Source: Enoplolaimus lenunculus (lineage: Eukaryota > Nematoda > Enoplea > Enoplida > Thoracostomopsidae). From it: a stretch of DNA of 64,000 nt. The stretch lies in the NCBI GenBank assembly GCA_030248215.1, contig JASANG010000302.1:62001-126000 (forward strand). The letters run 5' to 3'. The stretch's first letter is position 1. Each line of letters opens with the position of its first letter. Made by a program: the position numbers and the translations under genes. Of the stretch, positions 30,282 to 42,500 are shown piece by piece. Under the pieces are notes generated by a model, which saw only the letters and a program-made list of their open reading frames with translations, searched no databases and was not told the origin of the DNA.

Positions 30282-30781
30282 AAGAGTGTGCAACTCCTGG
30301 GGTTCCGTATGGCAGGGTTCCTACCGGAACTACATTTTGTCGGAAGCAGACTCGTAATCGGAATCAAATTTTTCTGTCTTAACCGGAATCGGAATCAAGT
30401 TTTAATAATTCTATTAAAACGTTAAAGGTGTATGACTTAACTTTTGTTGCATTATGCCTGTTTCCGTGAACTGTTCACAGTTTCAGTAAAAATTGTTTAT
30501 ATAGCTGACGGAATACGCGTAACAATTCGAAATATTTACTACGAAAAAACCAACACAGTAATTGCAAATGAACGAAGCAAAACGAAACAAGCAAAATCTA
30601 AGTTCAATCATCTTAAAAACTCATAACCGAAAATCAGAATTCCAGCATCGAAACAGAGTTCAGCCGGAATCGGAATCGCAAGTCAAATTTTGCCGGAATT
30701 TTAGCCGGAATCGGAATTCCGATGGAACCCTGCCGTATGGTACAAGATGTACCAATGGGCGTTGCATTTTTGGACGACACC
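30282..30781. mobile_element. Family C MITE, left part, split by a family H element
   Basis: The left end AAGAGTGTGCAACTCCTGG and inner 'gtaccaatgggcgttgcatt' belong to family C. They are separated by the 30313-30732 insertion. The remaining right half is replaced by a truncated family A element from about 30782. Confidence 0.8.
30313..30732. mobile_element. Family H hAT-type MITE, perfect TSD CCGTATGG
   Basis: CAGGGTTCCTACCGG...CGATGGAACCCTG, flanked on both sides by CCGTATGG (30305-30312, 30733-30740). It is inserted in a family C MITE, which dates it as younger. The interior repeats CGGAATCGGAATC. Confidence 0.93.
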
Positions 30782-30957
30782 TTGTGGTGGGTCTGTAAAA
30801 GAGCAAGTAGGCTTCCATTCATCACTAAATTTTTTACGTAGGCATAAACTTAGGCTTAGACTTATGCTTAGGAATACGCTTTAGCAACGCTTAGACTTTG
30901 CCTTAGGTTTAGGAATACGCTTAATCTACTGTTACGGCCCTAAAAGTAACATTGGCC
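30782..30957. mobile_element. Family A MITE lacking its left terminus
   Basis: From 'tggtgggtctgtaaaagagc' through TTAGGC units to the right terminus AAAAGTAACATTGGCC. The left end is fused to family C sequence. Confidence 0.8.
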
Positions 30958-31671
30958 CTAAACTTTATCATCAGTTTCGCAACATTCACCCAGTGTTATA
31001 GCGAATCGAAGTAAGCCTTGTAGCTATATTTACGTAAGTAGCAGCGCAAAACAAACTTGTGGCTCTTGTACGCTTTCTACCACAGATTTAGGTTTTAGAG
31101 TAATGCTTTCCTAACGTGAAATTTTTTCCGTAGCCTAAACTTTAAGCCTTAACCTTAATAAATGCGGGGAAAGGTGTCCAATGAGTTAAAATTGTTCTCC
31201 GAAAATAGGTACAACTACGCGTTTATGGTTGCGGCTTAATTTCTTTAAACAATAACGCTTGTATAAAATTACATCACATGCATAGCTATCAGCGTTCATT
31301 ACAGGTATTAAATAGTGATTTGTTTTAGATTTTAGCTTAAAATTACAGCTTCAGTTAAGCAACGCTTTCAAGTGGCCGCAGCTTCATGCTTTTAAATTAA
31401 TATTAAAGCGTAATTGTGATAACCAACATACAAATACAGTTTAAAATTTAGCGGCTTTAAATACAAAGAAAATTTGATGCTTCGTACACATTTGATGCCG
31501 CTATTTTGCATTTTCAAGCAAACCAATGCTTGGACGAAGTGTACTTTTGAATCGCAGGATTTATTTAATCAAGCCGACAGAATCATACATCAGATCAGAG
31601 TAAATTTAGAAGATAAACATATTTATTTGAGAATGCAAAAACTGCACAATTTAAATTTTATTGCTACTTAC
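30958..31671. other. No gene or repeat recognised
   Basis: AT-rich DNA. A few CCTAA words near 31130-31165 are too weak to call. Confidence 0.5.
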
Positions 31672-31785
31672 GGGTTTAGGCTTTAAGGCTTAGGCTTCGC
31701 AAGTCATTTTTGCAACGCTTACGCTTAGGCTTAGGTTTAGGAATAGGCTTAACCTATTGCTACGCCGCTTAAAGTAACATTAGCC
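31672..31785. mobile_element. Family A MITE, right two thirds
   Basis: TTTAGGCTTTAAGGCTTAGG, then CATTTTTGCAACGC, TTAGGC units and the right terminus TTAAAGTAACATTAGCC. The left terminus is absent. Confidence 0.75.
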
Positions 31786-32465
31786 CTTCTTACGATGCTA
31801 AAATTAAAATTTCCAACTTTAAATTTAGGAAAACATTTTAACTCAAAAAACTTAAAAAGTTGCTATTAAGCAACAAAAGCCAATGTCACTTAATGCATGA
31901 TACAATGATTTACCATAACTGTATAATTTCAATTTTAAACGATGTATAAGTTTAAGTCAATATTTCAATTGATGTGTTTCGCAAATTTGTTCTTGAAATG
32001 TGTTTGCTTTCAACGGCATGTGACAGAATGCAATCGGGTGCTATAAACCCCGTGACCAGAGGTCGTTAAAGGTAAAGCAAAATCAGGTAATAAAATGACG
32101 TGAAAACTGACAATTTTAACCATAGTAAAAAATGAACTCCAAACGAGTCCGCCTGTGCTTTAATATATGTACTTGCAACGCCGATAGCGATAATATTTTA
32201 CATCAAAAGCATTTTGAAACCAGGTTCGAATGAAATTTCGGTTCCGGTTGCAATTCTTACGTGATTTCTGGTTCGATTCCGGTCGAATATTTATTTCCAG
32301 GACTGAATTTCTGCATATTCGGCAAGGTGTCAGTTCGCTCCAGGATTATTTTGTGTTAAAATTTACATAACCATTTTAATTTTGAAATGATTAATTACTG
32401 CAAAAATAATTTGGCATTTTACAATTAACGAAATATTGCATTTGTTGACTCTGAATTATACTTTC
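31786..32465. other. No gene; possible family H relic near 32.2 kb
   Basis: Between 32215 and 32330 words such as 'ccaggttcgaatg', 'ttccggttgcaatt' and 'gattccggtcga' resemble family H interior, but both ends are unclear. Confidence 0.4.
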
Positions 32466-32473
32466 AATATTAC

Positions 32474-32806
32474 CAGGGTACAACCGGGCGTGTGCCTCCG
32501 ACTCCTGCAAAAAATCGACCTCCGAATCCGGTAGAGTTTCTACCGGAGGTTCCAGTAAATTTGGTAGTGAAATTTTGTATGTTTTACGAACCTTGTTTGG
32601 TGCGTTTCGTTTTGACTTGCAGTACAATTTTGAGGAAAAAATAGAGAAGCAAAAAATAAACGTGAAACCAAAGATATTTGCTAAAATTAGCAAATGTACA
32701 CGTAATTTTAACTGCCTATTTCGATTTACCCCAGGCCTTACCTCCGACTCCGGCAGAATTTGTTCACTTCCGACTCCGGCGTTTTTCATCAATCCGTTGC
32801 ACCCTG
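32474..32806. mobile_element. Family H hAT-type MITE, copy near 32.6 kb
   Basis: CAGGGTACAACCGGGCG...AATCCGTTGCACCCTG with flanks AATATTAC and AATCTGAC (6 of 8), an aged TSD. The interior has CTCCGACTCC-type repeats. Confidence 0.85.
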
Positions 32807-32814
32807 AATCTGAC

Positions 32815-33594
32815 AGCCAGAAGCTGCATCATGCAAAAAATAATCGTCACATTTAATCGTTGAAATGACTTAAAGCATTAAACTCGATTCCGAGCAATTT
32901 GGCGTCAGCTGAACCCTGGTTAAGCTATGAAATTCAACGCAAGTTTGTCAATAATTGCTACAACGCCCGGTTCAATCGCATTTTTGTCTGTCTCGAAGTT
33001 TACGTTTGTTGTAAGCATCAAAGATAATGCTTGCAATTGAAGAAGTTTTGCATTCAAGAATTATCCAATCACAATTGAGACGAATCCAATGCTGGCGTAA
33101 TGTTATTAACGAATCAAATTCGTGCAGTTCAATCGTTGCAAAATCATCGCACAAAAGGTCACATAACTTGAGGTCATTGCAATTGCGTTCACTGCATCAT
33201 CGTGTGTGTGTGCAATTATTTGCAATTCTTAACGCAACGGCTTTTGAAAGCGACGAGTATTGTTTGTGCTTCTCAACTCTAAATCTGATTTTACTCCTGA
33301 TATCGTTCTTTCTTGTTGTTATTATAAAAGTTTTTAGTCGATTTTTTTCTGGTTTTTCTCAGTTTCCTATTTGTGCCTACATCTACTTAAGAACGTGGCT
33401 GATTACGCCCAGAACCAAGACGTCGCAAATTTGCACAAAATGTAAGTGATGTTTTTTAATTGTCTTGCTTTAATCGCTAACTGTAATTTGTGTTCAATTT
33501 TTAGTTCTGCATTAGGAGTGAAAACTACTCTGGAAAAGCTTAAATTAATATGATTTAAACGTAAGCTAATCCAGCAGTATTAAACTAAGTTTCA
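32815..33594. other. Unassigned open frame, 140 codons, + strand 33027-33449
   Basis: This is one of the longer unassigned frames. It contains a hydrophobic stretch around residues 83-104 but no motif and no credible splice partners, and much of it consists of GCAATT/AATTGC words. I think it is more likely chance than gene. Confidence 0.3.
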
Positions 33595-33822
33595 ACACAC
33601 AAAAAGTATTTCTGAATTTATTCAGAAAAGTATTTTCTGCGTTAAATCTGAAATGTTTTTATGATATTTAAGACAATTTTTGTAAAAATAGACTTTATTT
33701 CAAAACTTTTTTGAAAACTTTTCTGTTATAACAGAAAAATTTTTCAAGTGTACCTTGCTAATTATATTTATTAAATGTAAGAAAATGTTTTCTTAAATAC
33801 CAGAAATATTAATTTGAGTGTA
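33595..33822 (+). mobile_element. Family E MITE, copy 1
   Basis: Starts ACACACAAAAAGTATTTCTG and ends ...TTAATTTGAGTGTAG. The interior carries several small palindromes (TTATTCAGAA; CTGTTATAACAG). Other copies are at 52393, 53512 and 53908. Confidence 0.85.
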
Positions 33823-35024
33823 GTTTAACTGAGCTAACAGGTTGGTATACTCTTAAACTAATTTAAAATCTTAAGTATTTTTAGTTTAAGCTAAGCTTAG
33901 TAGATACACATAGTTTCTGAGCTGGATTTGTTACTTAAACCAAAAAAAGTTTACTTAAACTCGTGTTAAACTTAATAATATGTTAGTTTAAGTAAAACTT
34001 AAAATTCTAGTATTTGAGTTTTATTTACAATAATATTCAAGCTTAGTTAAGTTATAATTAATGTTTAAGTTTTTAGAGAGTACTCACATTGAAGACCAAC
34101 AAATCATTACTGTGCTTTTATAATTTTGAAATTAGGTTATAACTTTGCCCTTTATTAAATTGTTAGTTTCTAAATTAAAACGGAAATGTTAACTTAGGTA
34201 GAGATCATACTATTAAAATCTGTTCTGCTTTGGAATATGACAGGAATGCTATTCAATTGCGAGTATTGGATCCGCCTAAAGCTGCCACTTTTCTCGTATA
34301 CAAGGACACAATTGTAGAGCCTTTGTGTGTCCCAGTTCGGATCAGACAGCTTTTACAACAATGTAGTAATTTGTGCAGGAAAATCAGTTTACTAGCGGTT
34401 GCTATGTTACCTTTGACTTCGCAAGTATCTTCAAACTATGGATAAGTTGCCGTCAAGATTTATCATCACTTTTCTCAGCGGCGACTTTTATTTAATCACT
34501 GATAACATTTGAAGTCATTTGCAAAACTGCTGTTTTATCGGAGTTCAGTAACAAATTGAAACACAGACCAAACTGTTTTGCAGTTCAATGACATAACTCT
34601 TGTCTGGCAGTTCGGTCAAAACTCGAAAACTGTTTGCAGTTAATCGCAACGAAGGTTCGTTGTTATGCTTGAGACGCAGTTGTGATGTCTGGTTGAAGGT
34701 GGGATGTCTGCTGTGGACAATCATTCACGAGTTTTGCCAAAAGTAAACCGAAATTTCAAGACAACTCGAGTCAACGGAATGTTTGTTTGCGTAAACCAAA
34801 TGACCCAACGCTGCAATATGATAGCGCTGGGCGGAAAAGACGTGAATCGCTTCGTCGGCCATTGAGCGTGGTTGTCGCCTCGAGCCATTTATTGAAAGTT
34901 TAATTACCGAAATTTATCGCGAAAGAATCTTAAAGCAAAATGTATACAATTACAATACTATACATTAGGTTTACTTGTAAAATGTACTTATAAAATAGTG
35001 TAGGAGCACATATGATATAAAGCA
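33823..35024. other. No gene or repeat recognised
   Basis: About 1.2 kb of AT-rich DNA. TTTAAGT/ACTTAAA words are dense between 33860 and 34080, perhaps a decayed foldback element. Confidence 0.45.
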
Positions 35025-35028
35025 TTAA

Positions 35029-35289
35029 CCCTTTCTCACATGAATATTTTCTATTTCCCCTGAAACCTACTTTTATGCTAGGATTCGAACTCCAGTGACT
35101 GGAGTGGGAGGCGTATACCATCACCTCTCAGCTATAGGAGCTTGACGCTCGAGCCCGAGGGGCTCTCACGTCTTGTGGTGATTTAGTACTATGTATATGT
35201 GTTGCAATTGTTAAACACGGTGCGTTATATATTATTTAACGTATATACACTGCGCAAGTTGCCTATAGGCAACTCAATGTGAGAAGGGG
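35029..35289 (-). mobile_element. Family D MITE: TTAA TSD with tRNA-like insert, copy 3
   Basis: TTAA at 35025-35028 and 35290-35293. It lies in reverse orientation to the other two copies. The tRNA-like part on the minus strand reads CTATAGCTGAGAGGTG ... GGAGTTCGAATCCTAGC. Confidence 0.9.
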
Positions 35290-35293
35290 TTAA

Positions 35294-36789
35294 ATAATGA
35301 GTACTGAAAAAATACAAGGTTTAAGTACAAGTTGCAGTGAGAATCCAGAAAGCGGTCAACCGCTGACAACTGGTTCTTTCAGGTTATAGAGCAAGTGTTT
35401 CACTTAGGTCGACTTTTTTAATAAGTTTCTTAAAATTGTGTAAGTTACTCGCGCTTACTAAAGGTGAATTATCCATCAGCGTTTTAAAGATAATTCTTAA
35501 AATTATTGGTAAAAACAACCCTGTGATTGAAGTGCGTCTGGCTTCTGACTTGCTGATTTTTTACTATTTTACCGCTCGTGATTTTTTAATAGCCTCACAG
35601 ACGTCATAGGCCTTAGATTAACCAGGTTGTAATGTACACAATTTTTTTCGCTCCCTTGCCAACAGCTTTCCTTTAACATTTACACTCTCTTAAATTAAAA
35701 TCCTAGCTGCAAAACGCTGGGTATAATTCAACGTCGGCGTCAAATAGGGGCTACTAGCGCGCCACGTGCCTTCCCTCATTGGTTTGAACACGAAACTCAA
35801 TAAATTTCAGCACTTCGCGCGGGTTTTTATTTCTTTTACGGCTGGGTTAACTTGTGCCCCGCCGCTTACAACTTGCTAAAATTTCTGTTTTCGGAGCGCG
35901 TCCTCACAACTAAATTCTGGGGCGATGGGTCGACCCAAGAAACTTGGATTCGCCATTTATGTTATTGCGTTCAACTCCAATGCTTGCTCGAGCACTGCAC
36001 CCAGCCATCGTCGTACCATAAAATTTGCCCACGAAAACCAATTGACCTCTTATTAGACTCGAATCATGGATACCGAAGTTGTCGAATTCAATAAAATCAC
36101 ACAACCGTGAGAACGTGAGCTATCAATTGCACCACCGTAAATGTAGTCATGAAAATCAGTTGCGTATTATGAGAATGCAAAAAGGTCACATAGTTCATCT
36201 GTTGTAGAGCTCCTACAGCAAACGTAATAGCTGTACTTGAAATATGACGAATTTATACTGTTTTCAATGAATATAATTTCAACAAATTTGTTTCAAAATT
36301 CTTAGATTGAATAAACTGTCGCTGTAGTGCACGCTCAAAACGAGAAATTGTTCGCAGACGGGGGGGGGGGTAGGAAGATTTATAGGGGAGTGAACAAAGC
36401 TTTCTACGCACCCAGGATTATCGATAAAATTTTGAGAATATGACTGAAAGCGGGGGCATAAACGTAGGGGCGCGCCTATTTCGACCCGTAGTTACGGCCG
36501 TGCTACAAGGGTAAATTCAGGTGCGCGTAGTAAAGTTGAAACTGCGTTCGTGACCGCCAGCGCAAGTCAAAATGATATAAAATTGTGAACTCTTATCCAT
36601 GCTTCAAATACAAAGGAATGATAATCTTGAGAGTAAAGTATACTTGACACAAAATTTCAACTGCAACAGTTATTAACTTTGCTTGAACGAATTGCTCTCG
36701 AAAAACGAACCTCGGGTATGTGCGTTGTGGAAGATAAATCTACGACAATTCGTCGCCAGACAATTTGTCGCCGAACAGTGTCCTAAAGC
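35294..36789. other. No gene or repeat recognised
   Basis: About 1.5 kb. It contains a ten-G run at 36361 and an AscI-like GGCGCGCC at 36469. Short frames without motifs. Confidence 0.5.
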
Positions 36790-36898
36790 CTGTGAATAAA
36801 TCAAAGCATAATTTCTAAACTAAGCCTAAGCCAAAGCATAATGACCGAAATCAAAGCATAATTTCTAAACTAAGCCTAAGCCGAAGCATAATGACCGG
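36790..36898 (+). repeat. Two ~57-bp tandem copies containing CTAAGCC
   Basis: The unit 'aaatcaaagcataatttcta' followed by 'aactaagcctaagcc(a/g)aagcataatgaccg' occurs twice in a row with one difference. It includes a short TTAGGC-type stretch but no MITE ends. Confidence 0.85.
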
Positions 36899-38294
36899 TG
36901 ACGAATGGTCGAGTCGATGAAATTTCCAATTACAAGTTATCGGGCGACGAATTGTCGTGATACCACGAAGGATTTCAACAACAAAAGCGGTTTCGTTAAT
37001 TCAAATTCACTTTCCTTTGTTCAATTTTTGCGACATTTCACAATTTCAGTGTTTGTTGCACTGGTCACAGGCATCAGTGCCACATATTAAACCCAGGTCT
37101 CTGAAACAAATCACTGCACAAAATGAAATGCATGTAAAATTAGAGTTGCCCCGGAGCCAGTACCAAAGTTTTAGAACGCGTAAAGATAACTAACCAACAT
37201 GAGCTATGATATACGTAATACGTATACGGTGGCTAACAGTGGGAAAATAAACAATCCGTATATTGTGTAGTGTGTACAACGTGGCGTAGCCCAAGTCGTA
37301 ATTCAGCCCGATTCCGAATTGAGCTAGTCCAAAGTGGTATCATTGTGTGATAAAGTTCTGTGTGTGTATTCTGATTGGTTACAGCTTTAAAGGCAAACTG
37401 CTTGGTAGCAAACAGGTCGCTATTACTTAGTCGATCAGAAAAGAGTATTCACAACAGGTAATCATATTTGAGTATGGCATAAAGGTAGTAACAATTCACA
37501 AGGCATGCACTTGTAGCAGCGAAAGAATTACGCCGTGGGTTTACCCAAGTCGTAATTCCGCACTGGACTAGCCCAATTCCGGAATCACAGCAAACCGTGG
37601 AAAAATTAATAGTACCAAGTACAGTAATTTCTTGCGATTTTTCTATTTTTCATATTAGAATTGAGTGTCTTGGACTGTTTTGCAAGCAAGTCAATTAAAG
37701 ATTGTATATGAAAACTGGTCACGGTTTAAGCCCCCTCAAATAACATGTTAGCCCCGTTGCTGGAGCAAGGCCCCGGGACATGTCTAAATTGTAATATACA
37801 TTCTAGGTAAGACTGTCGAGTAGCCGAAATTTCTATCAAACCGCTTTTGTTTGTATGTTAAATTCAATAATTTTGCCATTTTATAATAACAGTCGTTGCT
37901 TCTGATCGGGCAATGATAAATACTTGTTACGTACCTGTACAGACAATGCCCAGCTACTGATAGACTCATAAGTTGTTACTAATCGCCAGTTTATTACTAA
38001 AACTGGACAGAATTATGAACCGTTTATAAAGATGTAGTAGTTGTGTTGCGTCAGAGGTTGTATAAAATTCAGTATTATTATACGCGCATATCTATTCATC
38101 GCAAAGCATCTCGTGAGAAAATGATTGTTTAATTGCAAAACAATTACTAATTATTGCGTCATATCATAGTGAAAATTTATACTTGAGCGCACTGCGCAGG
38201 CAATTGCTGAATGCAATATTATTAATACTGAAATTGAGGGCAAAATGTATCGATTTATGGATGACAATTGTACGTAGTTTTACATACACAGACA
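36899..38294. other. No gene; a diverged short duplication
   Basis: 'agcccaagtcgtaattcagc' (about 37288) recurs as 'acccaagtcgtaattccgc' (about 37543). Nothing else is recognised. Confidence 0.45.
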
Positions 38295-38468
38295 TGGTCA
38301 ATGTTTCTTTAAGGGGCGTAACAGTAGATTAACCGTATTCCTAAGCATATGTCTAAGTGTTACAAAAATGTGTTCCTAAGCCTAAGCGAAACAATGTAAT
38401 CTAGAATCTAAATCTACTCTTTTATAGATCCACCAGAAACCTGGACGCCCCTTAAAGTAACATGGGCC
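38295..38468. mobile_element. Family A MITE
   Basis: GGTCAATGTTTCTTTAAGGGG...CTTAAAGTAACATGGGCC with the usual TAAGCC core split by GTTACAAAAATGTG. The flanks do not match, and a family C element starts 7 bp further on, so its TSD partner may have been lost. Confidence 0.87.
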
Positions 38469-38475
38469 CTTTTCT

Positions 38476-38756
38476 AACAAGAGTGTGCAACTACCGAATT
38501 TTATGTGGTACAAAATGTACCACCGGGCGTTGCATTTTTGGCCGACGCCTCCCTCCTTGTTTAGAGGGCAGGTCGCTATTACATGAATACCCATAAATTA
38601 AACTCTAAGGGGAGCATGACTGACGCCGCATACATAAAGTGCCATCGTTCGCACCGGTTGTACCCCCTCTAAATAAAGGACGGGTTGGCCAAAAACGCAA
38701 CGCGTGCCGGGTACTTTCTTTTCTACACAGAATGTGTCCAGTTGCATACTCTTGTT
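38476..38756. mobile_element. Family C MITE, most complete copy
   Basis: The ends AACAAGAGTGTGCAACT and ...AGTTGCATACTCTTGTT form a 17-bp inverted repeat with one mismatch. A second, inner inverted pair lies at the edge of the body: ACCACCGGGCGTTGCATTTT with AAACGCAACGCGTGCCGGGT. Partial copies are at 30282, 45222 and 51576. Confidence 0.88.
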
Positions 38757-39218
38757 AAATAGCGATTATCCATTCTTGACACTATGTATTAAATAATTTT
38801 ACGAAAAAATGCGCCTAATTTCTCGCTCTCTGTTTTATTTCACTATTCCTATGCTACATCTCTTTCGTACCTTCTTCGTGTGGATATTTGTCGGTTTCGA
38901 ACTGCAACACGTTAAAAGTAGATATGGGGTGAAAACTGCGTGTTGAGTTTTATCAAATGGATTACATGTTAAATTTTGGGGGGATGCGGAAATGTAGTTG
39001 CCCCCCCGCCGCAAGAGTGCACCTACTACGCCAAGCATCCTTCACAAAAATGACATTACAATTAGTTGCGTAGAAACGGCTTAGGCAAATCACTCGCATG
39101 TGGATCGATCACAGCAACAGCATTTTTAGACAACCGTGAAGTTGCTTTACCTTCTAAAATTTAACACATTCTTCCTTAGATTTATTTCGTTGCTAAGTAC
39201 AATGATTTTTTATACATT
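38757..39218. other. No gene or repeat recognised
   Basis: Intergenic DNA upstream of the bZIP gene. Its promoter may lie here or beyond, but no element is identifiable. Confidence 0.5.
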
Positions 39219-39470
39219 CACTGTAAATTCCAATGAGTTAAATAATCAACTCAGCTAGTGAGTTAGTTATTTCTGAGTTAATAACAATAAGAATTAACTC
39301 ACTCTGAGTTGAACTGATTTTCACTCTCCGTTGATATGATTCCGGGTGAGTTGATCAGTTAACTACGATAGAGTTGAATCAACTCACAAATCTGAGTTCT
39401 GATAGTCCTAACTCAGACTGAGTAATTTAACTCACTCTGAGTTAAAATCAACTCACTGCAATTTACAGTG
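39219..39470. mobile_element. Family F MITE, just upstream of the first recognised bZIP exon
   Basis: CACTGTAAATTCCAATGAGT ... CACTGCAATTTACAGTG with TGAGTTGA/TCAACTCA words throughout. It ends 38 bp before the acceptor AG at 39507-39508 of the first recognised bZIP exon. Confidence 0.87.
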
Positions 39471-39528
39471 TTGTTTTTATAAACTATTTCACTTTTTTAT
39501 TGTTTTAGCATTTACTGCGCTCGGCAAT

Positions 39529-42500
39529 ATGAAGTCACAAGCCGCCCTCAAATCGTACGCTGCTGGAATGGCTGCGAGTATGTACGGTTGGCCAACGGGT
39601 CTTGATGCAACAAACTATGGAGCTTACAGTAACGCAGTTGCAGGTTTGTTTAACTTTCATTCCCTGGTTTAAATGTGTACGGTATACAGAGCCATTGTAA
39701 TGAATAGTTTGCATGACTACGTAACTCAGTAGTTGAGCAGCGAACCGTTAATCCGGTTTTGTGCTCTGTGTCTCGTCGCATGCAGATTTTTATTTTAAAA
39801 ATATACCAATTCCAATGCCGACTGCAATTCTTAATGCACGATGTTTAAACAAGAGCAAATTACGTCATTATGCGAAGACTTAAACCCTAAAAACCATAAA
39901 CGATCATAATTTTACGAGAACGGTTCATTTCAATTATTTTTTTCAAACACAAACGCAAGAGATATGTACAGTTTATCTGATTAGACACATTGTTACCCGC
40001 CAGCAATAGCATTTCAACCGCCTGTTACATACAAAAAGTATACAGGCAAAAAATTGACAATTTTTTGCAGTCCTGATGCCGATACTCACGAAAAGTGACA
40101 ATTATTACCGATGCCTGTAAATCTGCGCATTCCTTTCTACAAAAATAAGGCGGTTGTTACGTTTAGTTAGAGAGTTTCTATTGCGCAATCGTAATATAAT
40201 TTAATTTCAACTGTTTTATCCTGTTTAAAAGTGTCTAATCACTGAACGCTCAACCCCGCATAAACTCAAGAAAGTGTGACATTCAGCAAGAAAAATTAAT
40301 GGCACTTGACTGCGAAAACGATGTATACATGGCATTGAAATGTAAAGAGAAAAATAGAAAATGCCCGCCATAAAAACAAACTAAACTCAACTAAATTAGC
40401 TAAGTACTTAAACTCAATAATTAAAGGTACACTGTAAAAAATGGGGAGTCCAATTGACTCTCTCGGAAACACACTTTTACTGACTACACAAACTGAGTCA
40501 AATTCGATTCACTGTTGATTCTGGCGGAGTTCAATTTGACTCAGTTTGTGTAGTCATGAAAAGCCTGTTTCCGAGAGAGTCAATTTGACTCCCCATTTTT
40601 TATAGCGTAAAACCAACTTTCAGGTATAACCAGCATCGCAGCTTCCTCATGTAACACAATGGATCAAACTCCGCCACAGACACAAACTGCAGCACGACAC
40701 AGCCAATCAGATGTCTTGTCATCAACCGTCGGAAATGGTCTCACCCGGGGGACAAGTAGTGGTGCTGGGAGTAGCGGTGGTGATCGTTCATCTCTCAAGA
40801 GTGATAGTAGTCCAGAAGCTTTAAACGCCGCCGCGGTCCTGTCTCAGAGCTGCAACACGCAACGGTTGTCTGGATCCAACGACTATATTCCGGATCAAAG
40901 TAACGCTATCGGGACAGGCTCATCGACGATAGAAGATACCTTGACGAATAGCTCGGGAGTGACAAGTGGATCCAATAATGCAGCATCGGGCTTTATGGGC
41001 TTCGGCAGCAACGCGAGTTCTCTCAACACTTTCGGGGGTGGATTGTTTGGCGGAACCGGTGCGACAGGTAACTCGTTGGTCACACGCACGTTCGCACACT
41101 CAACGACAACGCCGTCGTTAACTCCAAAGAAAAAAGCGACTCCTGTGCCGCTTGAACTCAAAGTTAGCCGTGTTCATTTTGTTTTCCAGCAAAGTGTTTT
41201 ATGTTAACATTTACCATTCGTCAATATATATGAACTTATGAAGATTACTGTGTTTGAGGCTTCGGTGTTATTTGCATTAGAGTTGTTTGAAACCGAAATT
41301 TTCTAAAAAGAAGCAGATAAGCTTATGACTAAATTGAATTTTGTAATATACCAACAACTTGGCTCACATTGTCTACGTTATCATTTGTATAAACCATTTT
41401 TGTCACCCGTATTCCGTGTTTATTGAAGTTTCGTTCGTTTAATTTGATGGTAAAATCTCCGTTTAAAAGATGCTTAAACAATTAAGAAAAGTTACTCCAG
41501 CGTATGATGTATATTGATTAATAATTCAACATCACCACATATTATTTTGAAAATGGATGAACTGATGCTGTAATTTAGCAATCTTTTTGTTCAGAATACC
41601 GAAGTAAACTCCGAAAGTTTATTAATTTCAGGACGATGCCTATTGGGAGCGGCGCAAAAAGAACAACGAATCAGCTCGACGATCACGTGAAAGTAGACGA
41701 ATGAAGGAAGAACAAATTGCCCTCAGGTATGTGATTTGTTATTTTAACTGAGACATATATGAAGGATATGTGCAATTCTGAGTTTTTTTACCAATGATAA
41801 AACATTGTGGTAAAATTTTAAAATTCAATCTGTCTACAAATAATCAAATAATTTTGTGGCCAGCATAATTTAGTTGCAAAATGCATACGTGAAGTCTACG
41901 CTCTCATGAAGCAAAATCCTTGCTGTCGTATGTTTTTTAAAAAGAACTATTTTATATCACATTCAGCTGAAAATCTGAAACTAAAGATTACTGAAAAGTT
42001 TAAACAATTTTCAAACCGAAACATTGTGCTTAGTTGAACCTCTGTTTTACATTAGTTCCAACGGTTGTAGCCACAGACAAAACTGTGGCCAATCAATTCA
42101 ATTCAAAATGTTATAATACGTACATAACTGGTTTACTTGCTTTGCCGTAGATAAAATTAGTTGCTATAGCTTAATTATTTTAGCAGGAAACATTAAAGAA
42201 ATAATTTAGATTACATCTGCTCGCAAATTTCGCTTTCGAAATGAAATTCTAGCCCATCCATTTTTGTATTTCGCAGGACAGAAAACAGTGAATAGAGCTA
42301 ATAGATCTTCCAATTTTGGGCCCATGTTACTTTAAGGGGCGTCCAGGCTTCTGGTGGGACCGTAAAAGAGTAGGTTTTGATTCTATACTACATTTTTTGC
42401 TTAGGCTTACGCTTTGGCTTAGGAACACATTTTTGCAAGACTTAGGCTTAGGCTTAGGAATACGCCTAATCTACTGTTACGCCTCTTAAAGTAACATTGT

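Noticed and set aside
33027-33449. A 140-codon frame with a hydrophobic stretch
   Set aside because: Composition is dominated by AATTGC words, no family resemblance, and no promoter or splice evidence.
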